From Comamonas sp. B21-038 (GTDB lineage Bacteria; Pseudomonadota; Gammaproteobacteria; Burkholderiales; Burkholderiaceae_C): a stretch of 64,000 nt of DNA. The translations under genes were made by a program, and so were the position numbers. Below the pieces are notes generated by a model. It was not told the origin of the DNA and ran no database searches. It saw nothing but the letters and a program-made list of their open reading frames with translations. Positions 20,181 through 29,145 of the stretch are shown in pieces. The stretch's first letter is position 1. The number at the start of each line of letters is the position of its first letter. The stretch is from assembly GCF_022387135.1 (NCBI RefSeq), contig NZ_CP092462.1, positions 1,798,001-1,862,000 of the forward strand, written 5' to 3'.

Positions 20181-21563
20181 ATGCGCACACAAAATCCCAC
20201 GGCAGATGGCTTTGCCGCCCCCAGTGCCAGCCTTACCGACTGGCCGTCCCCCTCATCAACGGCCGCGCCGCGCACGGTGCAGTCCAAGGAGCTCAACCGC
20301 GTGGTGCTGGCCTCGGTGGTCGGCAGCTTTGTCGAATGGTTCGAGTTTTCCGTCTACGGCTACCTGGCTGCAGTGCTGGGCAAGGTATTCTTTGCCAGCA
20401 GCTCGCCCACGATGCAGGTCACCGCATCCTGGGCGGCCTTTGCGATTGCGTTTTTTGCCCGGCCCATCGGCGGCATCTTCTTTGGCTCACTGGGCGACAA
20501 GTACGGCCGAAAGCGCGTGCTGACCATCACCATCATCATGATGGCCATCTCCACCTTCCTGATCGGCGTGCTGCCCGGCTATGCCAGCATCGGCATCGCC
20601 GCACCCTTGCTGCTGATCGTGCTGCGCCTGATGCAGGGCCTGTCCGCCGGGGGCGAGGCCAGTGGCGCCGCCATCTTTGTGGCCGAATACTGCCGGGACC
20701 GCAACCGCACCTTGCTCACCAGCTGGGTGGAGGTTGGGTGCATGGCCGGCTTCTTCTTTGGTGCCTCGGTGTCCGCGATCCTGACCGTGTTTTTCAGTGC
20801 CGACCAGATTCTGGACTGGGCCTGGCGCATTCCCTTTCTGATTGCACTGCCGCTGGGCGCCATTGGCCTCTACATCCGCAAGTACCTCGAAGAGACCCCC
20901 ACCTTTGTCGCAATGAAGCAGCAGCATGACGCACTGGCCCAGGCGAGCTGGAAGGTGCTGTTCGCCACCCACAAGAAGGAGCTGTTCCAGTCGGCCGGCA
21001 TCATCATCGTGACCAATGTCACCTTGTTCACCGTCGTCACCTACATCCCGACCTACTTTGTCAGCGCGCTGCATGTGGATGTGGCCACCGGCCTCAAGCT
21101 GTCCCTGGGCCCACAGCTCTTTCTGGTGGTGATGATCCCCCTGATGGGCATGCTGGCCGACAAGCTCAGCCGCAAGACCATGATGACCGCCGCCAGCCTG
21201 GCCATCGCGGTGCTGGCCGTGCCTTGTTTCCACCTGCTGCTTGAAGGCAGCACCGCCGCCAAGGTCTCGTCCTTGATGGTGCTGAACTTCTGCCTGGCCA
21301 TGCTCCTGGGCAGCATCTACTCGATCATCCCGTCAATGTTCCACACCAGCGTGCGCTTCAAGGGCATGGCGCTGAGCTACAACGTGGCCGTGGCCATGTT
21401 CGCCGGCACAGCGCCGATGATCAACTCTTGGCTGATCGCCCGCACCGGCAACCCTGTCGTGCCTGCCTACTACCTGATCGGCGCGGCCATCATCGGCCTC
21501 ATCGCCCTGGTCAGCAGCCGGGATCGTACCGGTCTGCCGATGCATGGTGATCCGGTGCAGTAA
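20181..21563 (+). CDS. MFS transporter, metabolite:H+ symporter (ProP/ShiA-like) type
   Basis: This is a 460-residue, 12-helix major facilitator of the MHS subfamily. Family features are VVGSFVEWFEFSVYGYLA in the first helix, GSLGDKYGRKRVLTITI in loop 2-3, RLMQGLSAGGEASGAAIF in helix 4, and YLEETPTF in the central loop. The ATG at 20181 starts a hydrophilic N-tail of about 38 residues. Located 94 bp after hyuB and before a terminator, it probably forms one operon with hyuAB and imports their substrate. Confidence 0.88.
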   Translation: MRTQNPTADGFAAPSASLTDWPSPSSTAAPRTVQSKELNRVVLASVVGSFVEWFEFSVYGYLAAVLGKVFFASSSPTMQVTASWAAFAIAFFARPIGGIFFGSLGDKYGRKRVLTITIIMMAISTFLIGVLPGYASIGIAAPLLLIVLRLMQGLSAGGEASGAAIFVAEYCRDRNRTLLTSWVEVGCMAGFFFGASVSAILTVFFSADQILDWAWRIPFLIALPLGAIGLYIRKYLEETPTFVAMKQQHDALAQASWKVLFATHKKELFQSAGIIIVTNVTLFTVVTYIPTYFVSALHVDVATGLKLSLGPQLFLVVMIPLMGMLADKLSRKTMMTAASLAIAVLAVPCFHLLLEGSTAAKVSSLMVLNFCLAMLLGSIYSIIPSMFHTSVRFKGMALSYNVAVAMFAGTAPMINSWLIARTGNPVVPAYYLIGAAIIGLIALVSSRDRTGLPMHGDPVQ

Positions 21564-21595
21564 GCCGATGCGCTGCTGCGCGCTGCGCCAGCCCG

Positions 21596-21623
21596 AACGC
21601 ATCCCTTCCGGATGCGTTTTTTT
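21596..21623 (+). terminator. Rho-independent terminator after the hyuAB-MFS operon
   Basis: AACGCATCC and GGATGCGTT form a nine-pair stem with a five-base loop, followed by T residues. Confidence 0.9.
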
Positions 21624-21745
21624 ATCAGCGTAACGGGCAGGGCGCAGCAGGCTGGAACGGTGTTGAGCCGGTCCGACGGGAGTCGGGCCGCCACCTATAA
21701 TCATCGGCAGCCCGGGCAGTCGTCGTCCGTGCCCGGCGCCACTCC

Positions 21746-22726
21746 ATGAAATACAAGCTACCGCCCCTGCAGCCGCTGCGCGTGTTCGAGTCCGTCTTCC
21801 GCCATGGCTCCATCCGCAAGGCGGCCGACGAACTGTGCCTGACCCCGCAGGCCGCCAGCCAGCAGCTCAAGCAGCTGGAGAGTGCCCTGGACGTGCAGCT
21901 GTTCGAGCGCGGCACCCGTGGCCTGCTCGCCAGTGAGGAGGCGCAGACGCTGTACCACTATGTGGAGCAGGGGCTGGATGCGCTGAGCCAGGGGATGGAG
22001 GCGGTGCGCGCCCACCACAACGACGCACAGTTCCATATCCAGGTCAGCCCCTACTTTGCGACCCAGTACCTGATCCGCTCGCTGCCGTCGTTCACCAAGG
22101 ATTACCCGGCACTGGATCTGCGCATCTCCATTGGCGTGGAGCTGCCTTCGTTTGACAGCAGTGATCTGGATGCTGCGATCGTCTGGGGCTATGGCGGTGT
22201 GGACCACCTCGATGAAACCCCGCTGCTCGAAGACCTCAAGGTCATCGTTGCCGCACCCCAGCTGCTGGCCGAGCACCCGGTGGAGACCGCGCAGGACCTG
22301 CCGCACCACCGGCTCATCTCGCCGCTCAGCCACAACACCTTGTGGCAGGACATCTATGCCATGCTGGGCCTGGATCCGGGCGACAAGCATGCCAGCCCGA
22401 TGCTGCTGCACACACACGATGCGATGCTGCAGGCCGTCCTCAGCGGGCAGGGGGTGGGGCTGCTGTCCTATGTGGATGCGCTCAGCTATATCCATAGCGG
22501 CAAGCTGCTCGCGCCCTTTGGCCCGGAGCTGCTGCGCCAACTGCCGATGGATAGAACGCCCAAATTCCACCTCTACACGCGCCGGGGCGGGGGGGAGCGG
22601 CCGATCCAGACCAGCTTTCGGCAATGGCTGCTGGGCCAGTTGAGCAGCACCGACTTCATCGGCTACGCGTCGCGCCTGCCGCAGAGCCGATCACGCCCCC
22701 CAGCCAGCGCTGTATCGCCGGGCTGA
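21746..22726 (+). CDS. LysR-family transcriptional regulator (GcvA-like)
   Basis: This 326-residue protein has an N-terminal winged helix-turn-helix (LRVFESVFRHGSIRKAADEL, then TPQAASQQLKQLE) and a C-terminal effector-binding domain. The PLQPLRVFE opening is typical of GcvA-like regulators. It follows the hyuAB-MFS operon on the same strand behind a terminator, so it may control that operon or act elsewhere. The C-terminal 25 residues are rich in Ser, Pro and Arg and look like a non-conserved tail. Confidence 0.88.
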   Translation: MKYKLPPLQPLRVFESVFRHGSIRKAADELCLTPQAASQQLKQLESALDVQLFERGTRGLLASEEAQTLYHYVEQGLDALSQGMEAVRAHHNDAQFHIQVSPYFATQYLIRSLPSFTKDYPALDLRISIGVELPSFDSSDLDAAIVWGYGGVDHLDETPLLEDLKVIVAAPQLLAEHPVETAQDLPHHRLISPLSHNTLWQDIYAMLGLDPGDKHASPMLLHTHDAMLQAVLSGQGVGLLSYVDALSYIHSGKLLAPFGPELLRQLPMDRTPKFHLYTRRGGGERPIQTSFRQWLLGQLSSTDFIGYASRLPQSRSRPPASAVSPG

Positions 22727-22800
22727 CACAGCCTGCCGTCGAACGGCGCACCAATGGCCCGCGGCTGGTACACTGGCTGCGCTTTGAAAAAAGCCTATCT

Positions 22801-23050
22801 ACAGGTGCTTGTCATGCACAAGTGAAACGGGAACAAGGTCGGGAGGAAGCTCCCCCAAGCCTTGGCTGCCCCCGCAACGGTAGACAGGAAAAGTAGCCGA
22901 TGCGGCCCGCTCCCACGCGGGCCCAGTCACTGGGGTCGAGAGTGTGTCCATGCCTGCGAGGCCATGAGACACGCCCGCCCTGGGAAGACCGGTTACCGGG
23001 TCGGCGCCTGCGCCGTACCGCCTGTAAGCCCGGAGACCGGCCTGTTCGTA
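22801..23050 (+). ncRNA. Cobalamin (adenosylcobalamin-type) riboswitch
   Basis: The conserved elements appear in the expected order: GGTGC at 22804, GTGAAACGGGAA at 22822-22833, GCTGCCCCCGCAACGGT around 22865-22881, AGTCACTGGG at 22925, TGGGAAGACCGG at 22981, and the B12 box AGCCCGGAGACCGGCC around 23027-23042. It lies directly upstream of a TonB-dependent receptor and B12-type ABC transporter genes. A perfect hairpin TCCGGAC/GTCCGGA at 23063-23082 follows but has no T-run, so control may be at translation. Confidence 0.93.
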
Positions 23051-23198
23051 GTCGTAGCGTGTTCCGGACCTCTCTGTCCGGACGGCGCTCTCTCAACTGT
23101 CTGCGGGGTGTGGACGGCGGTTCGGCATGCGGCCCCGTCCCTGGGATGACCGCGTGCAGTGCGGCCCTCACATCAGGCAGTTTTCGCCTTTTGTTGAA

Positions 23199-25337
23199 AT
23201 GACTGCAGTTCCTTTTCCGAAAAACCGGCTCCTGACAGCCGGACGGCTCTCTTCCTCCTTGCGCCTGGTGGGTCACTCCTGTGTTTTGTGTTTGCCTGCC
23301 CTGGGCATGGCGGTGGCCCATGCGCAAGAGGCATCGCTGTCCGAAGTGGTGGTGACCGACAAGCGCAGCGAGCCCCATGCGCTCCAGCTGCCTTCCACCT
23401 CGGCCAGCAAGCTGGCCATTCCGCTGCAGGACCTGCCGGCCAGCGTCAGCTCGGTATCGGCTGTGCAGATCCAGGAGCGCGCCGACTACGAGGTGGTGGA
23501 CGCCGTGGGCCGCAGCGTGGGCCTGAGCACGACCGGCACCCCTGGCAACGGCGGACTGTCGTTTTCCAGCCGTGGCTTTAATGGCGTCAACTCGGTGGGG
23601 GTGGCCGAAGACGGTCTGGCCTTGGGCGTGGCCGCAGGCACCGTGGCCTATCCCAATTCCAGCTGGGGCTATGAGCGCTTTGATGTGCTGCGCGGGCCGG
23701 CATCGCTGATGTACGGCAGCGGCACGATGGGCGCCACCGTGAATGCGGTGCGCAAGGAGCCCAGCCGCACCACCTCGACCGAAGTGTTGCTGGGCGCTGG
23801 CTCCCATGGCACGGCGCGTGCGGGCCTGGGCACCACCGGCGCACTGAGCGACAGCCTGAGCTACCGCCTGGATGTCTACGGTGATCGCACGGACGGCGAG
23901 CGCCAGCTGGGCAACAGCGACAGCAAGAAGCTGATGAGCGCCATCCGCTGGCAGGCCAACAGTGACCTGCGCCTGGACCTGACGGCCGATGTCAGCGACC
24001 AGCGGCCCGAGCGCTACTTTGGTACCCCCGTCGTTGATGGCAAGCCGGTGGCGGCACTGCGCGACCGCAATTTCAACGTTCTCGACAGCGACATCCACTA
24101 CAAGGACCAGCGCTACAAGCTCAAGGCCGAGTGGAACGTGAGCGACGCGCTGGTGCTGCGCAACGAGACCTACCACATGAAGGCCGACCGCCACTGGAAG
24201 AACATCGAAGGCTACGACTACGATGCCGGCACCCGCACGGTCCACCGCTACGATTACCTGGAGATCGGCCACGATCTGGAGCAAAGCGGCAACCGCCTGG
24301 GTGCCGTATTCAAGCCCGGCCAGCACGAGATTGCGATGGGCTGGGACGTGTCGCAGGCCAAGTTCACCGCCCTCAACAACTCCCCATATACCGGCGAGTC
24401 CGATGTGCCGCTGACCGGTGGCACCAGTGGCTACTGGAACAGCCCGGACCCCTACAAGGCGCGCATGACCTCGCGCATCCGCCAGAACGCCTTCTATCTC
24501 GAAGACGCCTGGAAGCTGGGCGCGCAGTGGCTGCTGATGGCCGGCGTGCGCCGCGACCTGTATGACTTTGACCGCATGGACCTGCTCAGCCCGGCCCGTT
24601 TTGACAAGACCTTGGGCGGCACCTCCTGGCGCCTGGGCCTGACCCACAAGCTGGACCAGAACACCAGCGTCTATGCCCAGGTCAGCACCGGCCATGACCC
24701 GGTTACCAGTCTGCTGTCGCTGAGCCAGTCGCAAACCGGCTTCACCCTGAGCAAGGGCCGCCAGGTGGAGGTGGGCATCAAGCAGCAACTGCCCAATGAC
24801 CAGGGCGAGTGGACCCTGGCGGTCTTCGACATCCGCAAGAAGCACATCATCACGCGCGATCCGGACCGCCCAGCGCTGTCGATCCAGGGCGGCAAGCAGT
24901 CGTCCAAGGGCATCGAGCTGGCGGGCAGTTGGCGGGCGACTGCGTCCTGGCGCTTTGAGGGCAACCTGGCCTATGCCGATGCCCAGTTTGACGAGCTGCG
25001 CGAAGGCGCCACCGCCATTGACCGCGCCGGCAACCAGCCCGCCAATGTGCCGCGCTACACGGCCAATGCCTGGGCGCACTACCAGACGGGCGATTGGCGG
25101 GCATCGCTGGGTCTGCGCCATGTTGCCAGCCGCTACACCAGCAATGCCAATACCGCGCAGCTGCCCGCCTACACCGTGGCCGATGCGGTACTGGGCTGGA
25201 ACCTGAACCGCAGCACCAGCTTGAACCTCGTTGGCCGCAACCTGACCAACAAGCGCTATGCAGCATCGTCCTACGGCTCGCAATGGCTGATGGGCAATGG
25301 CCGCAGCTTTGAGCTGATGGCCCATCTGCGTTTCTGA
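23199..25337 (+). CDS. TonB-dependent outer-membrane receptor, probable cobalamin/corrinoid uptake
   Basis: This is a 712-residue outer-membrane receptor. A signal peptide ends near AVAHA-QEASL, followed by a TonB-box-like LSEVVVTDKR. The plug domain contains FSSRGFNGVNSV and ERFDVLRGPASLMYGSGTMG, and the barrel ends in the expected aromatic residue (AHLRF). The sequence resembles siderophore-receptor-type members more than E. coli BtuB. The cobalamin riboswitch and downstream B12-type transporter genes argue for a corrinoid substrate. The ATG at 23199 is chosen because the signal peptide starts there. Confidence 0.9.
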   Translation: MTAVPFPKNRLLTAGRLSSSLRLVGHSCVLCLPALGMAVAHAQEASLSEVVVTDKRSEPHALQLPSTSASKLAIPLQDLPASVSSVSAVQIQERADYEVVDAVGRSVGLSTTGTPGNGGLSFSSRGFNGVNSVGVAEDGLALGVAAGTVAYPNSSWGYERFDVLRGPASLMYGSGTMGATVNAVRKEPSRTTSTEVLLGAGSHGTARAGLGTTGALSDSLSYRLDVYGDRTDGERQLGNSDSKKLMSAIRWQANSDLRLDLTADVSDQRPERYFGTPVVDGKPVAALRDRNFNVLDSDIHYKDQRYKLKAEWNVSDALVLRNETYHMKADRHWKNIEGYDYDAGTRTVHRYDYLEIGHDLEQSGNRLGAVFKPGQHEIAMGWDVSQAKFTALNNSPYTGESDVPLTGGTSGYWNSPDPYKARMTSRIRQNAFYLEDAWKLGAQWLLMAGVRRDLYDFDRMDLLSPARFDKTLGGTSWRLGLTHKLDQNTSVYAQVSTGHDPVTSLLSLSQSQTGFTLSKGRQVEVGIKQQLPNDQGEWTLAVFDIRKKHIITRDPDRPALSIQGGKQSSKGIELAGSWRATASWRFEGNLAYADAQFDELREGATAIDRAGNQPANVPRYTANAWAHYQTGDWRASLGLRHVASRYTSNANTAQLPAYTVADAVLGWNLNRSTSLNLVGRNLTNKRYAASSYGSQWLMGNGRSFELMAHLRF

Positions 25338-25350
25338 GCAAGGCCCAGGC

Positions 25351-26454
25351 ATGACAGCAAGCACCTCCCGCCACATTCTGCGCGCGCTGGCGGCAGCGGC
25401 CGCCCTGGTGCTGGCCGGCTGTGACCAGCCAGCCGGCCCGCAGCCGCCCAGCCGTCCCACCCAGGCAGCAGCGGTCCCCATCGCCAGTGCGGCGGCTGCC
25501 GCGCCCGCAGGCTTGCGGGCTGCCCCGCTGGTGATCGATGTCTGCGGCCAGCCCCAGCGCTATGACCGGGTACCGCAGCGCGCCATCACGCACGATGTGA
25601 ACATCACCGAGATGTTCCTGTTTCTGGGCCTGGGGCCCCAGCTGGTCGGTTACACGGGAATACCGTCGCGCAAGGAGATCAGCCCCGAGCTGGTGGACCA
25701 GTTCGCCCGGGTGCCCAAGCTCTCGTCGCAGGACATGAACCTGGAGACCATGCTGGAGGCACGCGCCGACTTTGTATTTGGCGGCTGGAGCTATGGGTTC
25801 CGCCCCGGCGGGGTCACGCCCGAGCTGCTGGCAAAGCACGGCATCGCATCCTATGTGCTGTCCGAGTCCTGCGTCCGCATCCACAAGCGTGAGCGTGTGG
25901 CGCTGGCCGACACCTTGGCGGACCTGCGCAATGTGGCGCGCATCTTTGACATCGAGCCCCAGGCGCAGCCGCAAATTGCCAAGCTGCAGGCCTCGATCAA
26001 CCAGCTGGCCACGCAGATGCGAGGCAACACGCAGCAACCGCGTGTCTTTGTGTTTGACAGCGGCGAGAAGATACCGACGACGGTCGGCGGCTTCGGCATG
26101 CCCCAGGCCATGCTGGATGCCGCAGGTGGCAGCAACATCTTTGCGGACATCCCCAGCAACTGGCCTCGAGGCAATTGGGAGGATGTGATCACCCGCGACC
26201 CGGAGTGGATCATCATCATCGACTACGGCCAGCCCAGCGCCCAGGGCAAGATCGATTTTCTGCGTTCCAAGCCGGAGCTGGCGGGGGTGTCGGCCATTCG
26301 CGAGCAGCGCTTTTTCGTCATCAGCTATGCCGAGGCCACGCCAGGGCCGCGCAACGTGAACGTGGCGCAGCGCCTGGCTGCTGCCTTGCACCCGGATCGC
26401 CGCATCACGGTGGACCCCGTGCCATGGCTGCCTGTGGCGGAGTCCAAGCAGTGA
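25351..26454 (+). CDS. ABC transporter substrate-binding lipoprotein, BtuF/FepB type
   Basis: This is a 367-residue periplasmic binding lipoprotein with lipobox LVLAGC (acylated Cys near residue 24) and an Ala/Pro-rich linker. The fold-type segments RAITHDVNITEMFLFLGL, DFVFGGWSYGF and DPEWIIIIDYGQ are typical of class III metal-chelate/B12 binding proteins. It begins 13 bp after the receptor gene and overlaps the permease start by four bases (GTGA), so all these genes are co-transcribed under the riboswitch. Confidence 0.88.
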   Translation: MTASTSRHILRALAAAAALVLAGCDQPAGPQPPSRPTQAAAVPIASAAAAAPAGLRAAPLVIDVCGQPQRYDRVPQRAITHDVNITEMFLFLGLGPQLVGYTGIPSRKEISPELVDQFARVPKLSSQDMNLETMLEARADFVFGGWSYGFRPGGVTPELLAKHGIASYVLSESCVRIHKRERVALADTLADLRNVARIFDIEPQAQPQIAKLQASINQLATQMRGNTQQPRVFVFDSGEKIPTTVGGFGMPQAMLDAAGGSNIFADIPSNWPRGNWEDVITRDPEWIIIIDYGQPSAQGKIDFLRSKPELAGVSAIREQRFFVISYAEATPGPRNVNVAQRLAAALHPDRRITVDPVPWLPVAESKQ

Positions 26455-27557
26455 GCCATGCGCCGGGCTGTGACGGCCAGCATGAACGCCAGCGGCGCAA
26501 GCCCTGGTCCTTGGCGCTGTGCCTGTTGCTGCTGCTGGTCTTGCTGCTGGCCAGCGGCCTGGCCGCCATCACCTGGGGCTCGGCATCGCTGCATGCCTCC
26601 ACCGTGTGGTCGGTCGTCAGCCAGCAGCTGCAGGGAGGCGGCGGGCAGCCCGATGCAGGGCAGGGCAGCATCAGCCAGCAGCACTACCAGATTGTCTGGA
26701 TGGTGCGCATGCCCCGGGTGCTGCTGGCGGCGCTGGTGGGCGCCGGCCTGGCCGTGGTCGGCGTGGTGATGCAGGCGATGGTGCGCAACCCACTGGCCGA
26801 TCCCTACATGCTCGGCGTGTCCTCCGGCGCGTCAGTGGGGGCGGTGTCGGTGCTGGCCTATGGCAGTTTGGCGATGGCAGGTATCTATGCCATCACCGCA
26901 GGCGCCTTTGTTGGCGCGTTGCTGGCCACTGCGCTGGTCTATGCGCTGGCCCAGCAGCAAGGGCGCCTGCATGCCACCCGGCTGATCCTGAGCGGTGTGG
27001 CCATTGGCTACATGCTGATGGGTGTGACCAGCCTGATCACCTTGACCGCCGGCCAGCGCGAGCTGGCCAATGCCTTGCTGACCTGGACCTTGGGCAGCCT
27101 GGCAGCGACCCAGTGGAGCGCCCTGGGGCTGCCTGCCGCAGTGCTGGGCCTGGGCCTGCTGTGGCTGCTGCTGTGTGCGAGACAGCTCAATGCCTTGTTG
27201 GTTGGCGACGAGGGCGCTGCCACGCTGGGAGTCAACACCGCCCGCCTGCGCCTGCAATTGTTCGTGGTGGTGTCCTTGCTGACGGGCACCATGGTGGCAG
27301 TCAGCGGTGCCATCGGTTTTGTCGGCCTGGTCATTCCCCACATCACCCGCATGCTGGTGGGCAGTGACCACCGCCGCGTGCTGCCGGTCAGTGCCTTGAT
27401 GGGCGCGAGCTTTTTGGTGCTGGTCGATCTGGCCGCCCGCACCTGGTTTGCGCCCAGTGAGCTGCCGGTGGGCGTCATCACGTCTCTCATTGGCGGGCCC
27501 TTCTTTATCTGGATGCTGTGGCGCCGCACCAGTGCCATTCCGGGAGGCAGCGCATGA
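26451..27557 (+). CDS. FecCD/BtuC-family ABC transporter permease
   Basis: This is a 368-residue inner-membrane permease with about ten helices. Family motifs are MPRVLLAALVGAGLAVVGVV, MVRNPLADPYMLGVSSGAS, SGAIGFVGLVIPHITRMLVG and GVITSLIGGPFF. No good ATG exists upstream of these motifs, so the GTG at 26451, overlapping the binding-protein stop, is the natural start. The stop overlaps the ATPase start (ATGA). Confidence 0.9.
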   Translation: MSHAPGCDGQHERQRRKPWSLALCLLLLLVLLLASGLAAITWGSASLHASTVWSVVSQQLQGGGGQPDAGQGSISQQHYQIVWMVRMPRVLLAALVGAGLAVVGVVMQAMVRNPLADPYMLGVSSGASVGAVSVLAYGSLAMAGIYAITAGAFVGALLATALVYALAQQQGRLHATRLILSGVAIGYMLMGVTSLITLTAGQRELANALLTWTLGSLAATQWSALGLPAAVLGLGLLWLLLCARQLNALLVGDEGAATLGVNTARLRLQLFVVVSLLTGTMVAVSGAIGFVGLVIPHITRMLVGSDHRRVLPVSALMGASFLVLVDLAARTWFAPSELPVGVITSLIGGPFFIWMLWRRTSAIPGGSA

Positions 27558-28345
27558 TGCTGAGCGCCAAGCAACTGTCATGGAGCGCCGGCCATGGCAG
27601 CCAGGCCACACCGATCGTGCGCCAGGCCAGCCTGCAGGTGGCGCGCGGCGAATGTGTCGGTCTGGTGGGGCCCAATGGCTGCGGCAAATCGACCTTGATG
27701 CGCATGCTCTACCGTGTGCTGCAGCCCGAGGCCGGTGGCCAGATACAGCTGCAGGGCCGCGACATCTGGCAGATGAGCGCGCGGCAGTTTGCGCAGCAGG
27801 CGGCGGTGCTGGGCCAGGATACGGGCCTGGGCTTTGACTGCACGGTGCAGGAGTTGGTAATGATGGGCCGCTTTCCGCACCAGTCGCGCTGGGCGCGCGA
27901 CAGTGCCGAGGACAAGGCCATCGTCAACGCCTGTCTGGCGCAGGTGCGGGCCAGCCGCCTGGCCGACCATCCGCTGTCGTCGCTCTCCGGCGGTGAGCGC
28001 CAAAGGGTGCTGCTCGCCCGTGCGCTGGCCCAGCAGCCGCAGCTGCTGTTTCTGGACGAGCCTACCAACCACCTGGACATCCAGTTCCAGCTGGAGCTGC
28101 TCAGCCTGGTGCGCGCCTCTGGCTGCACCGTGCTGATCGTGGTGCACGACCTGAACCTGGCTGCGCAGTTCTGTGACCGTATCTACGTGATGCAAGCCGG
28201 CGTGATCGAGGCCGAGGGCAGGCCCGAGCAGGTGCTGACCTCGCAAACCATTGCGCGCGTGTTCCAGGTCGAGGCGCTGGTGGACCGCCATCCGCGCCTG
28301 GACAAGGCGCGTGTGAGCTACTGGATGGACAAGCCCCATGGCTAG
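27554..28345 (+). CDS. ABC transporter ATP-binding protein, BtuD/FecE type
   Basis: This is a 263-residue ATPase with Walker A GPNGCGKST, signature LSGGERQRVLLARALA, Walker B LLFLDEPTNHLD and the switch His in VVHDLN. It powers the uptake of corrinoid or a metal chelate with the preceding permease and binding protein. The start codon overlaps the permease stop and its own stop overlaps the next start, so five genes form a tight chain. Confidence 0.93.
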   Translation: MMLSAKQLSWSAGHGSQATPIVRQASLQVARGECVGLVGPNGCGKSTLMRMLYRVLQPEAGGQIQLQGRDIWQMSARQFAQQAAVLGQDTGLGFDCTVQELVMMGRFPHQSRWARDSAEDKAIVNACLAQVRASRLADHPLSSLSGGERQRVLLARALAQQPQLLFLDEPTNHLDIQFQLELLSLVRASGCTVLIVVHDLNLAAQFCDRIYVMQAGVIEAEGRPEQVLTSQTIARVFQVEALVDRHPRLDKARVSYWMDKPHG

Positions 28346-29135
28346 AAAACCTGATGCCTTGTTGCTGCTGGGCCGGGGTGGACTGGGGTCTGCCGCCAAA
28401 AACGAATTGCAGGCCTTGCTGCAGGCCTGCCAGCAGGCAGACCCCGACCTCGCTATGCAACTGGCCTTTGTGGACCGCAACCAGCCGGCCTTGCCCGAGG
28501 CGCTGGACAGCCTGAGCGCTGCACTTGCGCCTACCGGTGGGGCGCAGCAGACGATTGTCATCCAGCCCACGATGGTGCCCGACGAGCCCGCACTGCGTCG
28601 CTGGCTGCAAAAGGTGGCCAGGCGCTGGCTGGCCAGCCAGCCCGGCCATGCCCGGCCCCGGCTGGTATTTGCGCAGCCGCTGCTGCAGTGGCAGGGGCTC
28701 GTGCCCGCGTTGCTGAACCACCTGGCGCTGGCAACGTCGCGGCCCGATGTGGTGACCGAGGAAGGCGAAGAGGGCTGGCAAACCGATCCGGTGGCCTGGA
28801 GCACGGTGCCCGCCCACCAGCGCCATGTGCTGTGGTGCATGGGGCCGCGCTGCGTGGCCAAGGGTGCCGCTGCGCTATGGCCCCGGCTCAGCCAGGCCGT
28901 GCAGGCCAGTGCGCCCCTCAAACAGCAGTTGCAGCTGCTGCAAACCAGCTGCCAGTACCCCTGCAACCAGGGGCCGCTGATGATCGTCTATCCCGAGGGC
29001 GTCTGGTACGGTCATCTGGATGAAGACAGCCTGGTGCCGGTGCTCAAGAGCCACATCGAAGGCAGCGAGGCCTGTGCAGCCCACCGGGTGCATACGCTCC
29101 AGGCTCCTCCGCCCTGCAGCGATGCGGACGAATGA
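28338..29135 (+). CDS. CbiX-like domain fused to thioredoxin-like 2Fe-2S ferredoxin domain
   Basis: This 265-residue protein has two parts. Residues 1-130 resemble CbiX-type cobaltochelatase/sirohydrochlorin ferrochelatase domains. Residues 160-230 resemble a thioredoxin-like ferredoxin with Cys167, Cys172, Cys205 and Cys209 (CMGPRC and SCQYPC). In chelatases the first strand ends in a GHGS-type motif whose His binds metal; here it reads LLLLGRGGLGS, with Arg in place of His, so chelatase activity may be lost or changed. It overlaps the end of the ABC ATPase gene and belongs to the riboswitch-controlled operon. A role in corrinoid metal or redox handling is inferred. Confidence 0.72.
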   Translation: MARKPDALLLLGRGGLGSAAKNELQALLQACQQADPDLAMQLAFVDRNQPALPEALDSLSAALAPTGGAQQTIVIQPTMVPDEPALRRWLQKVARRWLASQPGHARPRLVFAQPLLQWQGLVPALLNHLALATSRPDVVTEEGEEGWQTDPVAWSTVPAHQRHVLWCMGPRCVAKGAAALWPRLSQAVQASAPLKQQLQLLQTSCQYPCNQGPLMIVYPEGVWYGHLDEDSLVPVLKSHIEGSEACAAHRVHTLQAPPPCSDADE

Positions 29136-29145
29136 GCGCAGTGCG

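Noticed and set aside
18329-20296. Open frame of 655 codons on the minus strand opposite hyuB
   Set aside because: Antisense artefact of the hydantoinase B gene; no family resemblance.
22812-25481. Open frame of 889 codons on the minus strand opposite the TonB-dependent receptor
   Set aside because: It is a shadow of the receptor gene and also spans the riboswitch. Sequence is low-complexity Ala/Gly/Arg/His.
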